A program made the translations under genes and the position numbers. Positions 63,871-64,000 of a DNA stretch of 64,000 bases are shown here, in pieces (the first letter of the stretch is position 1; each line of letters begins with the position of its first letter). The notes under the pieces are model-generated. The model did no database searches. It saw only the letters and a program-made list of their open reading frames with translations, and was not told the origin of the DNA. The stretch is from the NCBI RefSeq assembly GCF_029870285.1, contig NZ_JACSYA010000004.1, positions 124,001 through 188,000 of the forward strand, given 5' to 3'. This stretch comes from Delftia sp. PS-11 (GTDB lineage: Bacteria > Pseudomonadota > Gammaproteobacteria > Burkholderiales > Burkholderiaceae_C).

Positions 63871-64000
63871 GGTGTGGCCCTTTGCGCCAGCGGCTGGTAT
63901 TCGATGTCGTAGCCGAAGTAGCGGGGCCCTACGAGTTCGAGCGCAGGCGCCGTGCGCCAGGCAGGCACGCAGGCGATGCCGATCACCGCCACGCGCAGGC
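63867..64000 (-). CDS. C-terminus of an unidentified protein, cut by the window edge
   Basis: The last 44 codons of a minus-strand gene read LRVAVIGIACVPAWRTAPAL, then LELVGPRYFGYDIEYQPLAQ and RATP before the stop, which overlaps the permease start by four bases (ATGA). Not recognised from this fragment. It is presumably the enzyme whose substrate the permease takes up. Confidence 0.6.
   Translation of the reverse strand, partial: LRVAVIGIACVPAWRTAPALELVGPRYFGYDIEYQPLAQRATP

Overview
The window is high-GC bacterial chromosome with short intergenic gaps and many ATGA start/stop overlaps. Gene content and order fit a betaproteobacterium of the Comamonadaceae (Comamonas/Delftia/Acidovorax type): lnt after corC, glyQ-glyS-gmhB-plsC, a Bug-family receptor, and argB followed by a two-component pair and a slmA-like gene. 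This placement rests on protein resemblance and gene order, not on a phylogenetic marker. No prophage, intact IS element or CRISPR array was seen.

Layout. 1-6978: broken Bug/TctC receptor (-), Lrp-family regulator, GNAT enzyme, corC, lnt, fabA-fabB. 7121-10555: rfbBDAC, making dTDP-L-rhamnose. 10778-11504: MntA-HepT toxin-antitoxin pair behind a 32-bp perfect palindrome. 11625-13976 (-): zinc-ribbon membrane protein and SPFH protein. 14170-19539: glyQ, glyS, gmhB, plsC, SprT/YgjP-like metalloprotease. 19625-21508: rhodanese, LysM/BON protein (-), coaX. 21572-31030: surface-polysaccharide genes (wecB, a two-domain glycosyltransferase, Wzm/Wzt ABC exporter, a further glycosyltransferase, a PIG-L deacetylase/glycosyltransferase fusion, a GNAT-like protein).

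31072-54175 is the centre of interest, a surface-layer and type I secretion locus. In order: a Crp/Fnr-family regulator (-); an apparent operon of FecR-domain protein, CHASE2 class III nucleotide cyclase and TPR/beta-barrel outer-membrane protein; a 1331-residue RTX-type S-layer-like protein without cysteine; a strong terminator; a DUF6447 protein, a SapC-family protein and two unknown proteins; tRNA-Asn and tRNA-Thr; an unknown Ala/Ser/Thr-rich protein and a serralysin-type metalloprotease (both -); and a secretion operon made of a TnpB-N-terminus-like protein without nuclease, two successive ABC half-transporters, an HlyD-family adaptor and a TolC-family outer-membrane factor. Two perfect CRP-consensus boxes (TGTGA-N6-TCACA) lie upstream of the FecR operon and of the S-layer gene, each at the same distance from a possible -10 element. 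This suggests that the regulator and perhaps the cyclase control the surface layer. The Caulobacter RsaA layer is likewise exported by type I secretion and anchored to LPS, so the flanking O-polysaccharide genes may supply an anchor; that is inference.

54194-64000: a glycosyltransferase and a WecA/MraY-type lipid-carrier transferase, argB, a TctD/TctE-like two-component pair, a TetR/SlmA-like regulator, an Xre/MbcA-type antitoxin with RES toxin, an outer-membrane protein (-), an NCS1-type permease (-) and the end of a gene cut by the window edge.

Short GC-rich tandem repeats begin at the stop codon, or within about 7 bases of it, of four unrelated genes (2397, 17877, 21515 and 56087).
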